In this document: piece by piece, positions 26,384 through 35,533 of the stretch
How positions within the stretch are numbered: position 1 is the stretch's first letter
Layout of the letters: every line of letters begins with the position of its first letter
The notes under the pieces: generated by a model
Seen by the model: only the letters and a program-made list of their open reading frames with translations
The model's database searches: none
Told to the model about the DNA's origin: nothing
Assembly (NCBI GenBank): GCA_903844635.1
Contig: CAIMUF010000063.1
Location: forward strand, 1 to 64,000
DNA: 64,000 nt
Direction of reading: 5' to 3'
Source of the DNA: an uncultured Sulfuricurvum sp.
Lineage (GTDB): Bacteria > Campylobacterota > Campylobacteria > Campylobacterales > Sulfurimonadaceae
Made by a program: the position numbers and the translations under genes

Positions 26384-26403
26384 ATTCCCGTGAAAACGGG
26401 AAT
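26384..26403. repeat. Hairpin of the CATTCCCGC...GCGGGAATG dispersed type
   Basis: ATTCCCGT at 26384-26391 pairs perfectly with ACGGGAAT at 26396-26403 across a GAAA tetraloop. The surrounding GTCATTCCCG...CGGGAATTCAG matches a widespread class of short intergenic hairpins in bacteria. It could end transcription of the 65-residue gene or be a dispersed non-coding repeat. Confidence 0.55.
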
Positions 26404-26430
26404 TCAGCTTAATTTAGTATAAGGTTTTAA

Positions 26431-27675
26431 ATGATTTCATCCATTATCGTGCTCTATAGTTTGTACATCCTCATACGTCTTTATATCAGCGTTATGCAGA
26501 TTGGTTATATCAATCAGATGAAGCGTAAAGGTGCTTTACTAATGGGAGAGCAAGCGTATTTGGACGCCGGTAATTACGCTGTTGACAAAGAAAAACTTTC
26601 AATGATTGAAGCCTTTGTGGAGTATGGACTCTTTTTGGTTTGGATGATGGGGATGATTTATTGGTTGGACATACAGCTAATGGCACAAAGTACAGTTGTG
26701 CAGTCGATTGCTGCCGTATTGGGAATGCTGCTGATTAATTCGTTGGTGATGCTCCCTTTTGGATGGATTGCCAAATTTAAAATCGATGCACAATACGGGT
26801 TCAATCGCTCTTCTACGGCGCAATTCGTAAAAGATACGCTGATTAGCACACTACTAACGATTGTTATCGGAAGCGTTATTGTGTGGATTATTTCAATGAT
26901 TATAACCTCCAGTACGTTATGGTGGCTGTGGAGTTTTTCATTTATTTTTGCGGTTGTAGTCGCCTTGAATATGTTTTTTCCGACCATTCGAGCTCTTTTC
27001 TTTGATAAAGTAACTCCGTTAGAAAACAGCGAACTGCGAGAAAAAATCGAAGAGTTGATGGCAAAAACAGGTTTTGTAAGCAGCGGTGTATTTGTGAGTG
27101 ATGCGAGTAAGCGTGACGCACGTCTTAATGCCTACTTCGGTGGTTTGGGTAAAACAAAACGGGTTGTACTGTTTGATACGTTGATCGAAAAGCTTTCGCC
27201 TTCCGAATTAGTAGCCGTTCTTGGTCATGAGTTAGGACATTTTGCACACGGCGATTTGTATAAAAATATTGCAATGGTGGGGGCAATGCTGTTTGGGATG
27301 TTTGCCTTATTTGGCAATCTTCCTGAATCTCTTTATTTGGAGCTTGGCGTTGCGAAATCTCCGCATGTTATTATGATGTTATTTGTTCTTTTACTGCCAA
27401 TGGTTAGTTTTGTAATTATGCCGTTGATGGGAATGATGAGCCGTCACAATGAATATGAAGCAGACCGTACCGGAGCAGAACTAGGCGGAGCAGAACATTT
27501 GGTCAATGCACTCAAAAAACTGGTAACGGAGAATAAAAGCTTTCCATTATCTCATCCGATTTATCGATTTTTTCATACGACTCATCCTCCTGTTATTGAT
27601 CGTTTACGAGCATTGGGTGCTGATATTCGCGTTGAAAGTTCGGAAGGTTTTTCTGATCCATGTCCAGTACTCTAA
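26431..27675 (+). CDS. M48-family (Ste24-like) membrane metalloprotease
   Basis: A 414-residue protein with an N-terminal multi-helix region (about residues 1-195, M48 N-terminal type). The catalytic HExxH is H-E-L-G-H near 266-270. The third zinc ligand is in N-E-Y-E-A-D near 345. Further helices lie near 280-300 and 310-335. It is the CAAX-prenyl-protease-like architecture and probably degrades or processes membrane proteins. Its stop lies 16 bases inside prmC, so it heads an operon with prmC, a DUF4149 protein and an ABC ATPase. Confidence 0.87.
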   Translation: MISSIIVLYSLYILIRLYISVMQIGYINQMKRKGALLMGEQAYLDAGNYAVDKEKLSMIEAFVEYGLFLVWMMGMIYWLDIQLMAQSTVVQSIAAVLGMLLINSLVMLPFGWIAKFKIDAQYGFNRSSTAQFVKDTLISTLLTIVIGSVIVWIISMIITSSTLWWLWSFSFIFAVVVALNMFFPTIRALFFDKVTPLENSELREKIEELMAKTGFVSSGVFVSDASKRDARLNAYFGGLGKTKRVVLFDTLIEKLSPSELVAVLGHELGHFAHGDLYKNIAMVGAMLFGMFALFGNLPESLYLELGVAKSPHVIMMLFVLLLPMVSFVIMPLMGMMSRHNEYEADRTGAELGGAEHLVNALKKLVTENKSFPLSHPIYRFFHTTHPPVIDRLRALGADIRVESSEGFSDPCPVL

Positions 27676-28493
27676 AAAAGCTTCATGCGGATATTACAAC
27701 CGTATTAGAAGGAGTTGTTGAGTTTCCAAGACGTGAAGCAGAGCTTCTGTTAATGGCGTTTTTGGACTGCAATCAGCTCTATTTTATCACTCATCAAGAT
27801 GACATAATCGATGTTGGTAATCCAAGATTAGCAGAGTGGATCGAAAAGCGCTCGCGTAACGTTCCTCTTGAATATTTAACAAATCGTGTCAGCTTCTACA
27901 GCCGTGAATTTTACATCGATGAAGGCGCATTAATCCCTCGACCTGAAACCGAGCATCTGATTGATGAGGTTCTCTCCCATGTGAATAAAGAGGAAGAGGT
28001 TACGATTGTTGAAGTGGGAGTAGGGAGTGGCATCATCTCAATACTTCTAGCCCTTCATTTTCCCAAAGCTTATTGTATTGCCGTTGATATCTCACCTCGA
28101 GCTCTAAGCGTTGCGCGCCGTAATATTCAAGCATTTGGATTGGAAGATCGGATTGAACTGCGTGAGGGCGATTTACTTGCCTGTGTGAACGAAAAAATCG
28201 ATCTGCTTGTTTCCAATCCCCCCTACATAGCCGATGATGCTTCTTTGGAATCGAACCTGTCGTATGAGCCTCAAAACGCTCTTTTTGGCGGTAGCGTGGG
28301 CGATGAAATTATTCAGAGACTTTTGGATGAAGTGTATGCACGATCCATTCCTCTATTCGTCTGTGAAATGGGCTACGATCAGCGCCTAAAAGTGCAGGAA
28401 TATCTCAAATCTTTTGCGGTACAATCGTTGGAGTTTTATAAAGATTTAGCCTCGTTCGATCGAGGATTTATATTAAAGGCAATTCATGAATAA
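27660..28493 (+). CDS. prmC: Peptide chain release factor methyltransferase PrmC
   Basis: A 277-residue SAM-dependent methyltransferase that modifies the Gln of the GGQ motif in RF1/RF2. The N-terminal helical domain (about residues 1-85) leads to P-R-P-E-T-E near 97, the SAM motif V-E-V-G-V-G-S-G near 118, and the catalytic S-N-P-P-Y-I-A near 182. These are diagnostic for PrmC. It overlaps the protease gene upstream and the DUF4149 gene downstream. Confidence 0.93.
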   Translation: MSSTLKKLHADITTVLEGVVEFPRREAELLLMAFLDCNQLYFITHQDDIIDVGNPRLAEWIEKRSRNVPLEYLTNRVSFYSREFYIDEGALIPRPETEHLIDEVLSHVNKEEEVTIVEVGVGSGIISILLALHFPKAYCIAVDISPRALSVARRNIQAFGLEDRIELREGDLLACVNEKIDLLVSNPPYIADDASLESNLSYEPQNALFGGSVGDEIIQRLLDEVYARSIPLFVCEMGYDQRLKVQEYLKSFAVQSLEFYKDLASFDRGFILKAIHE

Positions 28494-28965
28494 AAAAACT
28501 TTTATCGATATTTTTTATCTTTTCACCCTTGCTACAACAGCAGGAGCTGTTTTCGTTTTAGGCGCATTGGTTGCGGCGGTTGTCTTTCACTCTGAGCTTT
28601 ATTTGAGCATACCAATCCTCTCCCGTTATGAAGAGGGGAAAATTATGGGGGAAATATTCCGCCGTTTTAGTTATTGGGCGTATTTCATGACAGCTGTTAT
28701 CCTGTTTTATGAAGTCTCACGATACAAAGTAATGCAGATTGATAAAATTTCAATTTTAAGTGCGTTGGGTGCGATCAGTACACTTTTGCTTTTTGCTGCC
28801 GTGTACGTTCCTAAAATTTTAGAGTATCAATCGCGCGGTGAAAGTGCTATAGATGAATCGTTTGAGTCGCTGCATAAAGCGAGTGAAATTGATTTTAAAA
28901 TCTTGCTCTTAATGTTGATTGTACTTTTTGCCCGTCGCACTTATTTGATGATGGCTAAACGATGA
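28486..28965 (+). CDS. DUF4149-type membrane protein
   Basis: A 159-residue protein with four predicted helices (about residues 8-33, 60-80, 88-108, 136-155). The sequence has F-R-R-F-S-Y-W and a Glu/Ser-rich loop (E-S-A-I-D-E-S-F-E-S-L-H-K-A-S), which is the pattern of DUF4149 family proteins in Campylobacterota. The function is unknown. It overlaps prmC by eight bases and the ABC ATPase by four. Confidence 0.65.
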   Translation: MNKKTFIDIFYLFTLATTAGAVFVLGALVAAVVFHSELYLSIPILSRYEEGKIMGEIFRRFSYWAYFMTAVILFYEVSRYKVMQIDKISILSALGAISTLLLFAAVYVPKILEYQSRGESAIDESFESLHKASEIDFKILLLMLIVLFARRTYLMMAKR

Positions 28966-29714
28966 TACGTTTTGAAAATGTCACTAAAAGCTTCGGAAAA
29001 CGGGAAATTCTTCGAGGTGTCAATCTTGAAATTGAAGCCGGTAAAACAACGGTTATTTTTGGCGTTTCCGGCGGTGGAAAATCGACGATTATCAAACATA
29101 TGGTGGGGTTACTCAGACCTGATAGCGGAACGATAAGCTATAAAGGGATGAATATCGATCATGCCGATGAGACAACTTTACGGGAAATTCGTAAAAAAAT
29201 CGGATTTCTCTTTCAAAGCGGTGCATTGTTTGACAGTATGAATATTGGCGACAATGTTGCATTTCCGATGCTTGAACATCAAAAGTTAACTCCAAAAGAA
29301 CTCAATTATAAGATTGATGAAAAACTCACCATGGTAGGACTTGACCCAATAATCGTTAAATCCCTCTACCCAGAAGAACTCAGTGGCGGAATGCGTAAAC
29401 GTGTAGGCCTAGCGCGTACTCTTGCATTAGAACCGGAGGTTATTCTTTACGATGAACCGACATCAGGACTTGATCCCGTCACGAGCGATTTTATCACTCA
29501 GATGATTTGTAGACTGCGTGATGAGATGGGAATGACATCAGTATTGATTAGCCATGACATTGCTGAAAGCTTCAAAGCAGGAGATAACTACGCGATGCTT
29601 TTTGATGGAGTGATCGTGGATGCAGGGAATAAAGAATATTTTAAAAATTCACCAAATGCAGTCGTTCAGCAGTTCATAAATGCACGATCCGATGGTCCAA
29701 TCGCGTTTCATTAA
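28962..29714 (+). CDS. ABC transporter ATP-binding protein, MlaF-like
   Basis: A 250-residue ATPase. Walker A is G-V-S-G-G-G-K-S near residue 34-41, the signature L-S-G-G-M-R-K-R near 139 and Walker B I-L-Y-D-E-P-T-S-G-L-D near 160. The G-G-M-R-K-R signature and the tail are typical of MlaF, which drives retrograde phospholipid transport between the outer and inner membranes. No MlaE or MlaD gene lies adjacent, so its permease must be elsewhere. The gene is the last of the M48-prmC operon, and its end overlaps the DnaJ gene by four bases. Confidence 0.8.
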   Translation: MIRFENVTKSFGKREILRGVNLEIEAGKTTVIFGVSGGGKSTIIKHMVGLLRPDSGTISYKGMNIDHADETTLREIRKKIGFLFQSGALFDSMNIGDNVAFPMLEHQKLTPKELNYKIDEKLTMVGLDPIIVKSLYPEELSGGMRKRVGLARTLALEPEVILYDEPTSGLDPVTSDFITQMICRLRDEMGMTSVLISHDIAESFKAGDNYAMLFDGVIVDAGNKEYFKNSPNAVVQQFINARSDGPIAFH

Positions 29715-30001
29715 CGCCCCCCAAACTTCTTTGTCCACCACTCTTGTGGTGTAAGAGTTTTATTTTGTAAAAATTCTTCATCAAAATTGTATTCATAGGT
29801 GGAACAGTATTCGAGGAGTATTGCGTAAGCTTCATTGATTTGAGTACTCATTGCGTGAGCCGTATCGGGGTCATCCCTGTGCTTATCAGGATGCCATTGT
29901 TTCATCATTGTTTTATAGCGGATTTTGATTTCAGAGAGAGTGGCTTTGTCACTCAGACCAAGGAGCGTTTTGGCCTTTATGAGTGTGTCAAAGGAGAGCA
30001 T
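29711..30001 (-). CDS. Small DnaJ-domain protein
   Basis: A 96-residue protein that is essentially one J-domain. Helices lead to the H-P-D motif in K-Q-W-H-P-D-K-H (near residue 36-39), which stimulates Hsp70 ATPase. No Gly/Phe or zinc regions are present. It therefore acts as a minimal DnaK co-chaperone, with its own target unknown. It lies 12 bases downstream of ftsZ and is probably co-transcribed with it. Confidence 0.8.
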   Translation of the reverse strand: MLSFDTLIKAKTLLGLSDKATLSEIKIRYKTMMKQWHPDKHRDDPDTAHAMSTQINEAYAILLEYCSTYEYNFDEEFLQNKTLTPQEWWTKKFGGR

Positions 30002-30013
30002 GCTTAGTAGTAT

Positions 30014-31138
30014 TTAGTCTTTTTGTTGACGCATAAACGTCGGAACGTCTAAAAAGTCTTCACTGTAATCGCCGTTAGAAACCATAGCAGCACGTACAAC
30101 TACACGAGGCTTGACTGCAATGTCTTTATTCTCAAATTCGCTATTATTGATGCCTTGAGAAGCTCTTTTTTCAAAACCAGTAGCGACAAGAGTGATGCGA
30201 ATAAAATCAATAGGAAGATCTTTATTAGTGGTTGTTCCAAAAATAACTTCGGCACTGTCATCAACACTTTTTTGCACTATTTCCATGGCTGAACTAATTT
30301 CCATAAATGGATATTCAGGGTGCATGTTGAAGTGAACCAAAACACCTAATGCGCCGTTGATCGACATGTTGTCAAGTAACGGAGATTCAATAGCGTTTTT
30401 AATCGCTTCATTCGCTGCATTATCACCTGTATATTCACCGACACCCATAAGGGCTAATCCACGATGGCTCATAACCGTTTGTAAGTCTGCAAAGTCAAGA
30501 TTGATATCATCTTCACCACTTGCCAAGATCACACCCGAAGTACCGCTAACTGCGCGAGCAAGTACACTGTCAACGATTTTGAAGCTCTCTTTGATCCCCA
30601 TTTTTGGATCAATGATTGATAGAAGTTTGTCATTAGGGATAACAACAATCGAATCGGATTCATTTTTGAGTTCTTCAAGACCCTCTTCGGCAAGTTTAAG
30701 GCGTTTACGTCCTTCAAAAGAAAAAGGCTTAGTGACAACAGCAATCGTCAATGCTCCACATTCTTTAGCTATTTTAGCAATGATAGGAGCTGCACCAGTG
30801 CCTGTTCCACCACCTAAACCAGCAGCAACGAAAACAATGTCTGCACCATCAAGAGCACGACGAAGATCTTCATAACTTTCAAGAGCCGATTCTTTACCCA
30901 CTTCAGGTTTCATCCCTGCGCCCAAACCTTTGGTTAGTTTAGCACCCAATTGAATTTTGATAGCAGCTGAGCCTTGCTCCAATACTTGCGCATCGGTGTT
31001 TGCAATAATGAGTTCAATACCAGGAATTTGCTCTTTAAGCATAAAGCCGATCATGTTACCGCCGCCGCCGCCAACGCCGACTGCTACGATCCGTGCCCCT
31101 GTTAATGATGATGATTCGTTAATTGAAAATGGTTCCAT
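30014..31138 (-). CDS. ftsZ: Cell division GTPase FtsZ
   Basis: A 374-residue tubulin homologue that forms the Z ring. The nucleotide-binding stretch V-G-V-G-G-G-G-G-N near residue 20, the G-G-G-T-G-T-G tubulin signature near 108 and N-D-K-L near 170 are intact. The C-terminal peptide V-P-T-F-M-R is present near residue 365, the usual binding site for FtsA. It follows ftsA by 19 bases in the same operon. Confidence 0.97.
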   Translation of the reverse strand: MEPFSINESSSLTGARIVAVGVGGGGGNMIGFMLKEQIPGIELIIANTDAQVLEQGSAAIKIQLGAKLTKGLGAGMKPEVGKESALESYEDLRRALDGADIVFVAAGLGGGTGTGAAPIIAKIAKECGALTIAVVTKPFSFEGRKRLKLAEEGLEELKNESDSIVVIPNDKLLSIIDPKMGIKESFKIVDSVLARAVSGTSGVILASGEDDINLDFADLQTVMSHRGLALMGVGEYTGDNAANEAIKNAIESPLLDNMSINGALGVLVHFNMHPEYPFMEISSAMEIVQKSVDDSAEVIFGTTTNKDLPIDFIRITLVATGFEKRASQGINNSEFENKDIAVKPRVVVRAAMVSNGDYSEDFLDVPTFMRQQKD

Positions 31139-31157
31139 ATTTGCTCCTTAGGTGTGA

Positions 31158-32597
31158 TTAAAATAGTTGTGTTGCCCAATTCCAAAACTTGGCGATTGGA
31201 TTTGGTTCTTCGGTTTGACGACTTGAATTGCTTGAGATATTGACCATTTTAGATGCTTCTGCTTTTGGTTTCGCATCCACTCTTGGTGCACTTTTAGGTG
31301 GAGTTGATGAAGCAGGTTTTGACTGCGTCGATGATGAATACGAAGGTGGGATCGAATACTCAATCTCAACTTCTTCTTCAGCATGAGGTGCATCATGATG
31401 CAATACTTCTTCACCCGAATGGCGCATACGTTTATTAACATCGATCTCATATCGTGTGTATCCATCAGCTGCGTATTTGATAAGTCCTACCGCTCCTGAA
31501 TAAGAAGGATCACGAAGGGTATCAAACAAACCACCCATATCTGAAGGTTTTGCAAGGCGGACAGGCATATTGTCCAAAATAGCAACCGCAAGCTCGCGCA
31601 GCCCTTCAATTTTAGTAAATCCACCGGTAAGGACGACACCTGCACCCAAATGTTCTTTTAATCCGCTTTTTTCTAAAGATTGCGCAATAATCATCAACGT
31701 TTCTTCTACGCGAGCATAAATAACATTGTGTACCACTTCAAGTGAAACTTCATGCGTTGCATTTTCATCACCGATCACAGGTAGCTCAATTAAATCATTG
31801 CTCGGTGCATAAAGAGAACCGTAATTCATTTTTACATTGTCAGCGGTTTGTAGTGGTGTGTGCAATGCCATAGAGAGGTCATTGGTAATATGGTTAGAAC
31901 CGACACCTAAAAAGTCGTTATAACGGATAGCATGACCGGAATGGATCACGATGTTGCTGGTATTTCCACCCATATCTACAACAGCAGCACCCAACTCTTT
32001 TTCATCGAGATTAAGTACAGCGATAGCGGAAGCGTAACCGCTTAGAACCACACTTTCTACATCGACACCGGCAGCTTTGACTGCTTTGCGCAAATTATTC
32101 AAATTGCTTTTAACGGTCGTAATAATATGCGTTTCAACTTCCAAGCGGGATGCATTCATTCCAAGAGGATCTTCGATGAAATCTTGATCGTCTACCTTGA
32201 AGTTATAAGGAAGTGCGTGAAGTACTTCAAACTCATTGGGTATGTTTGCATTGTAAAGAGAGGTATGCATAACACGATTAATCTCTTTGAGGGTAATCTC
32301 TTTATCAGGGATATTAACAATACCGCTTGAGTTTAAACTTTTAGTGTAGGCACCCGAGATGGTTACGATTGCACTTTTTAAATCAGTTCCTGCTACACGC
32401 TTAGCATCATTGAGAGCATTCTTAATCGATTTAGACGCTAGCTCAATGTTCGTGATACTTCCTTTTCGAAGTCCCTGCGCTTTGGCTATACCTGCTCCAA
32501 TAATTTGAGCACTGTTGTCATCACCAATCTCTGCGATAATGGCACAGATTTTTGTCGATCCGATATCGATGGCTAAAACCGTTCGTTTCAAAATCAA
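31158..32597 (-). CDS. ftsA: Cell division protein FtsA
   Basis: A 479-residue actin-like protein that tethers FtsZ to the membrane. The ATP-site D-I-G-S-T-K near residue 11-16, the phosphate-binding D-M-G-G-N-T near 210 and G-A-G-V-V-L-T-G-G near 325 mark the actin fold. A Pro/Ser/Glu-rich linker (residues about 395-460) precedes the C-terminal amphipathic stretch I-A-K-F-W-N-W-A, the membrane-targeting helix. It overlaps the PpiD-like gene by four bases. Confidence 0.96.
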   Translation of the reverse strand: MILKRTVLAIDIGSTKICAIIAEIGDDNSAQIIGAGIAKAQGLRKGSITNIELASKSIKNALNDAKRVAGTDLKSAIVTISGAYTKSLNSSGIVNIPDKEITLKEINRVMHTSLYNANIPNEFEVLHALPYNFKVDDQDFIEDPLGMNASRLEVETHIITTVKSNLNNLRKAVKAAGVDVESVVLSGYASAIAVLNLDEKELGAAVVDMGGNTSNIVIHSGHAIRYNDFLGVGSNHITNDLSMALHTPLQTADNVKMNYGSLYAPSNDLIELPVIGDENATHEVSLEVVHNVIYARVEETLMIIAQSLEKSGLKEHLGAGVVLTGGFTKIEGLRELAVAILDNMPVRLAKPSDMGGLFDTLRDPSYSGAVGLIKYAADGYTRYEIDVNKRMRHSGEEVLHHDAPHAEEEVEIEYSIPPSYSSSTQSKPASSTPPKSAPRVDAKPKAEASKMVNISSNSSRQTEEPNPIAKFWNWATQLF

Positions 32598-34060
32598 ATC
32601 CCCTCTGCATAGATTTCTATTGGATACTTACTCTCAAGCATTTTTAACAGCTTTTGATTGAGTAAATTTCCTTTTAGCTTCATAACGGTGTTGTCATCAG
32701 CTATTGTTGTATCTTGAAGCAACTTTTGTTCCAAAACGTTATAAAGAATCACATTTCCACTTTCCAAAGTTAAAAACCCTTGTTTCTGTTTGGATGCAAA
32801 TAATTTATTAACAAATTCAGTCGATTCTTGATCCGACAAACCCGCTAATTTAGAACTTTCTTTACGTGTTATGAAATCACTTACGGTTCCATGAAATGTT
32901 TTAAAACTGTTTTGCGCTAACTCTTGAAGTTTGGCTTTTTTCATCTCATAAGTGTAACCGATGTTAGCTTCAGCTTTTGCTTCTTCATAGGTTTTCGGCA
33001 TAGTCGGATTGAGTTTTTCGAACTTAATGATAACGTATTCGTTATTCACTTTCCGTGGTTTCAAAAATGCTTTTTGAGTGTTGAGTGCCATAATTTCTTT
33101 TAAGAGTTCAGGTGAGAAAGTTTTGCTATCAGAAGATAGATTTATCTTTTCTACTGTTACGGATGAGTTAAGTGAACCTTTTTTAAAATCAATGTAACGA
33201 CGAAGAGCTTCTTTTTGAGTTGCTTCATCATTTAAGGCTGCAATAACTTGCGCTCGTGCTTGAGCTAATTCAAGCATTTTGCCGTCATTAGAGGTAAAAG
33301 AGTGCATATTTGATTGATAATAGCTATTTATGTCTGCTTCATTTGGATTTGTACTTAGAAGCGGTTGACGAACTAAAGAGAGGTCGTACGTTGCCGCTTT
33401 TTTATAATTGTTTTTATTCTTTTCCCAGTAACCTTTTAAAGCTGTTTCATCCGAAGTGATTGTGAGCATATCTGGAGTGAGAACCTTATAATCGATTTTA
33501 TCCGCAACTCCCATTGCATATGCGATAGACGTTCCTTCAAGCGGGCTAACTCTTGGAGAGAAAAGATAAAGTGTTTTTTGAATGAGTAATTCGCGACGCA
33601 TCGAAGTCTCATAATCTTTTATTGTAAGATGATTTTGTTTCAGCGTATCCGTATATTGCTGCTTATCAAATTGACCATTTTTAGTAAATGCTTTTTGTGT
33701 TTTGATCAAATCAAAAAGTTCTGCATCACTTATTCGTAATTGATAACTTGCTGCCAAATTTAAAATGAGAGATTGATCAATAAGATTTTTGAGGGCTTGA
33801 CGCTGTAATCCAAATTCTTTAGCTTTCTTTTCATCTAATTTACCTTGAAACATTTGGTTGTATTGGTTGAAAAGATTACTATAATTTTTTTGCAGCTCTT
33901 CTTGGGTTATGGTAATCTTTCCAACTTTAGCAACCGCTCCGGCTTTGTCGCCATAATCGTATTGCCCCCATCCTACAAATCCTGCTCCAATAAAAGCGAT
34001 GGTTGAGATCCAAATCGTTATGACAAGGTATTTTCGGTGACGTTGCATCCAAGTAATCAT
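32594..34060 (-). CDS. PpiD/SurA-like membrane-anchored peptidyl-prolyl isomerase
   Basis: A 488-residue protein with one N-terminal helix (about residues 13-32, I-T-I-W-I-S-T-I-A-F-I-G). A SurA_N-type chaperone region follows (about 40-160) with L-I-D-Q-S-L-I-L-N. A long C-terminal half holds a degenerate parvulin-like domain and helical tails. It is anchored in the inner membrane with its bulk in the periplasm and helps fold outer-membrane proteins. The ppiD-like/ftsA/ftsZ order is common in Campylobacterota. The start is at 34060; the intergenic region to bioA is divergent. Confidence 0.8.
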   Translation of the reverse strand: MITWMQRHRKYLVITIWISTIAFIGAGFVGWGQYDYGDKAGAVAKVGKITITQEELQKNYSNLFNQYNQMFQGKLDEKKAKEFGLQRQALKNLIDQSLILNLAASYQLRISDAELFDLIKTQKAFTKNGQFDKQQYTDTLKQNHLTIKDYETSMRRELLIQKTLYLFSPRVSPLEGTSIAYAMGVADKIDYKVLTPDMLTITSDETALKGYWEKNKNNYKKAATYDLSLVRQPLLSTNPNEADINSYYQSNMHSFTSNDGKMLELAQARAQVIAALNDEATQKEALRRYIDFKKGSLNSSVTVEKINLSSDSKTFSPELLKEIMALNTQKAFLKPRKVNNEYVIIKFEKLNPTMPKTYEEAKAEANIGYTYEMKKAKLQELAQNSFKTFHGTVSDFITRKESSKLAGLSDQESTEFVNKLFASKQKQGFLTLESGNVILYNVLEQKLLQDTTIADDNTVMKLKGNLLNQKLLKMLESKYPIEIYAEGI

Positions 34061-34105
34061 TATGTTGTGGACCTTTAATATGGTTTTATGGTGTAAAATT
34101 AGGAT

Positions 34106-34111
34106 ATTTTA
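34106..34111 (-). promoter_or_regulatory. Possible -10 box for ppiD-ftsA-ftsZ
   Basis: On the minus strand TAAAAT follows GCAC about 46 bases upstream of the PpiD-like start. This resembles the G-C-n-TAnAAT form of other -10 boxes in the window. It lies in the 144-base divergent region between the division operon and bioA, which holds no gene. Confidence 0.3.
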
Positions 34112-34204
34112 GTGCGTTTACCATTAAACTTCTATGAAAATAGAGGCAGAATAACAGATGTTATAACATTTATAGGTAAAAATTGATTAATTATAAGGAT
34201 TTAT

Positions 34205-35506
34205 ATGACTAATGCTGAGATTTCACAACGGGACCAGAACGTTTTATGGCATCCGTGTACACAAATGAAAGATCACGAAACCTTTCCGATTATTCCTATT
34301 GCACGTGGACAAGGTGTTTATCTTGAAGATTTTGAGGGAAAGAAATACATAGATGCGATTAGCAGTTGGTGGGTAAATTTATTCGGTCATGCAAACAGTA
34401 CCATCAATAACAAAGTAAAAGAACAATTGGAGTCTTTAGAGCATGTAATTCTTGCCGGATTTACCCACGAGGGAATAGTTCGTCTCTCAGAGCGTTTGGT
34501 TACTCTTGCACCTGATGGTTTAAGTCGTTGTTTTTATGCGGATAACGGTTCAAGTGCGATTGAAGTTGCCTTAAAGATGTCCTATCATGCACACAAAAAC
34601 AATGGTGCTAACAAGGCGTTATTCGTCTCTCTCTCCAACAGCTATCATGGTGAAACACTGGGTGCTCTTTCCATAGGAGATGTAGCCTTGTACAAAGAAA
34701 CGTATGAACCGTTATTGATTCGTTCAGTGCAGACTCCGGTTCCCCATAATCAGTCGATTGAAGCAGCACTGGAAGCGCTGAATGAATATGAAGTGCTGTT
34801 AAAAGAAAAATCCGATGAAATAGCAGCGCTCATCGTTGAGCCGCTTGTGCAAGGTGCGGGTGGGATGGTTATGTATCACCCGTATTTTTTAACACAGGCT
34901 AAAGCGTTAAGTGCACGCTATGGTGTCCATTTTATTGCGGATGAAATCATGGTAGGTTTTGGGAGAACGGGAAGCATGTTCGCATGTGAGCAAGCAGGAA
35001 TAACTCCTGATTTTTTAATTCTTTCAAAAGGACTAACCGGTGGATATCTGCCACTGTCAGTGGTAATGACGACAGAGAATATTTATAATACTTTTTATTG
35101 TGATTATGATCCTTATCGCTCTTTTTTGCACTCACACAGTTATACGGGCAATGCGCTTGCGTGTGCGGCAGCCAATGCTACATTGGATATTTTTGAAAAT
35201 AATAATGTTATTGAAACCAATAAAACTTTATCCGCTCTTATTACGAAAGAACTTTTACGGTTTGAAAAACGTATTGATGTGAAGGAAACACGCCAATGCG
35301 GTATGATTGGAGTCATTGAGCTGGATGGTTTTGATCCAATTGAGCGTATCGGTGTTAAAATTCATCGTCATTGCTTAGCGCTTGGAGTATTGATTCGTCC
35401 ATTAGGGAGTGTTGTTTATGTGATGCCACCTTATATTATTACGGAAGATGAACTAATAACTGTTTTTGATGCGATTGAGTCGGCTTTAAACGAGCACAGT
35501 GTATAA
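34205..35506 (+). CDS. bioA: Adenosylmethionine-8-amino-7-oxononanoate aminotransferase (BioA)
   Basis: A 433-residue class III PLP aminotransferase of biotin synthesis, making 7,8-diaminopelargonate with SAM as amino donor. The BioA mark W-H-P-C-T-Q-M-K is at residue 16, S-S-W-W near 54, A-D-N-G-S near 117 and D-E-I-M-V-G-F-G-R-T-G near 245. The PLP Lys is in S-K-G-L-T-G-G near 280. No other biotin gene is adjacent. It is monocistronic or leads into rsmH, 27 bases downstream. Confidence 0.93.
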   Translation: MTNAEISQRDQNVLWHPCTQMKDHETFPIIPIARGQGVYLEDFEGKKYIDAISSWWVNLFGHANSTINNKVKEQLESLEHVILAGFTHEGIVRLSERLVTLAPDGLSRCFYADNGSSAIEVALKMSYHAHKNNGANKALFVSLSNSYHGETLGALSIGDVALYKETYEPLLIRSVQTPVPHNQSIEAALEALNEYEVLLKEKSDEIAALIVEPLVQGAGGMVMYHPYFLTQAKALSARYGVHFIADEIMVGFGRTGSMFACEQAGITPDFLILSKGLTGGYLPLSVVMTTENIYNTFYCDYDPYRSFLHSHSYTGNALACAAANATLDIFENNNVIETNKTLSALITKELLRFEKRIDVKETRQCGMIGVIELDGFDPIERIGVKIHRHCLALGVLIRPLGSVVYVMPPYIITEDELITVFDAIESALNEHSV

Positions 35507-35533
35507 TACCACTAACATAATCTAAGGTTTTAA

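Noticed and set aside
30357-30875. A 172-residue open frame on the plus strand
   Set aside because: It is antisense to ftsZ, whose motifs are all intact.
34158-34169. Palindrome ATGTTATAACAT before bioA
   Set aside because: Twelve-base palindromes are expected several times by chance in 64 kb, and this does not match a BirA or other known operator.
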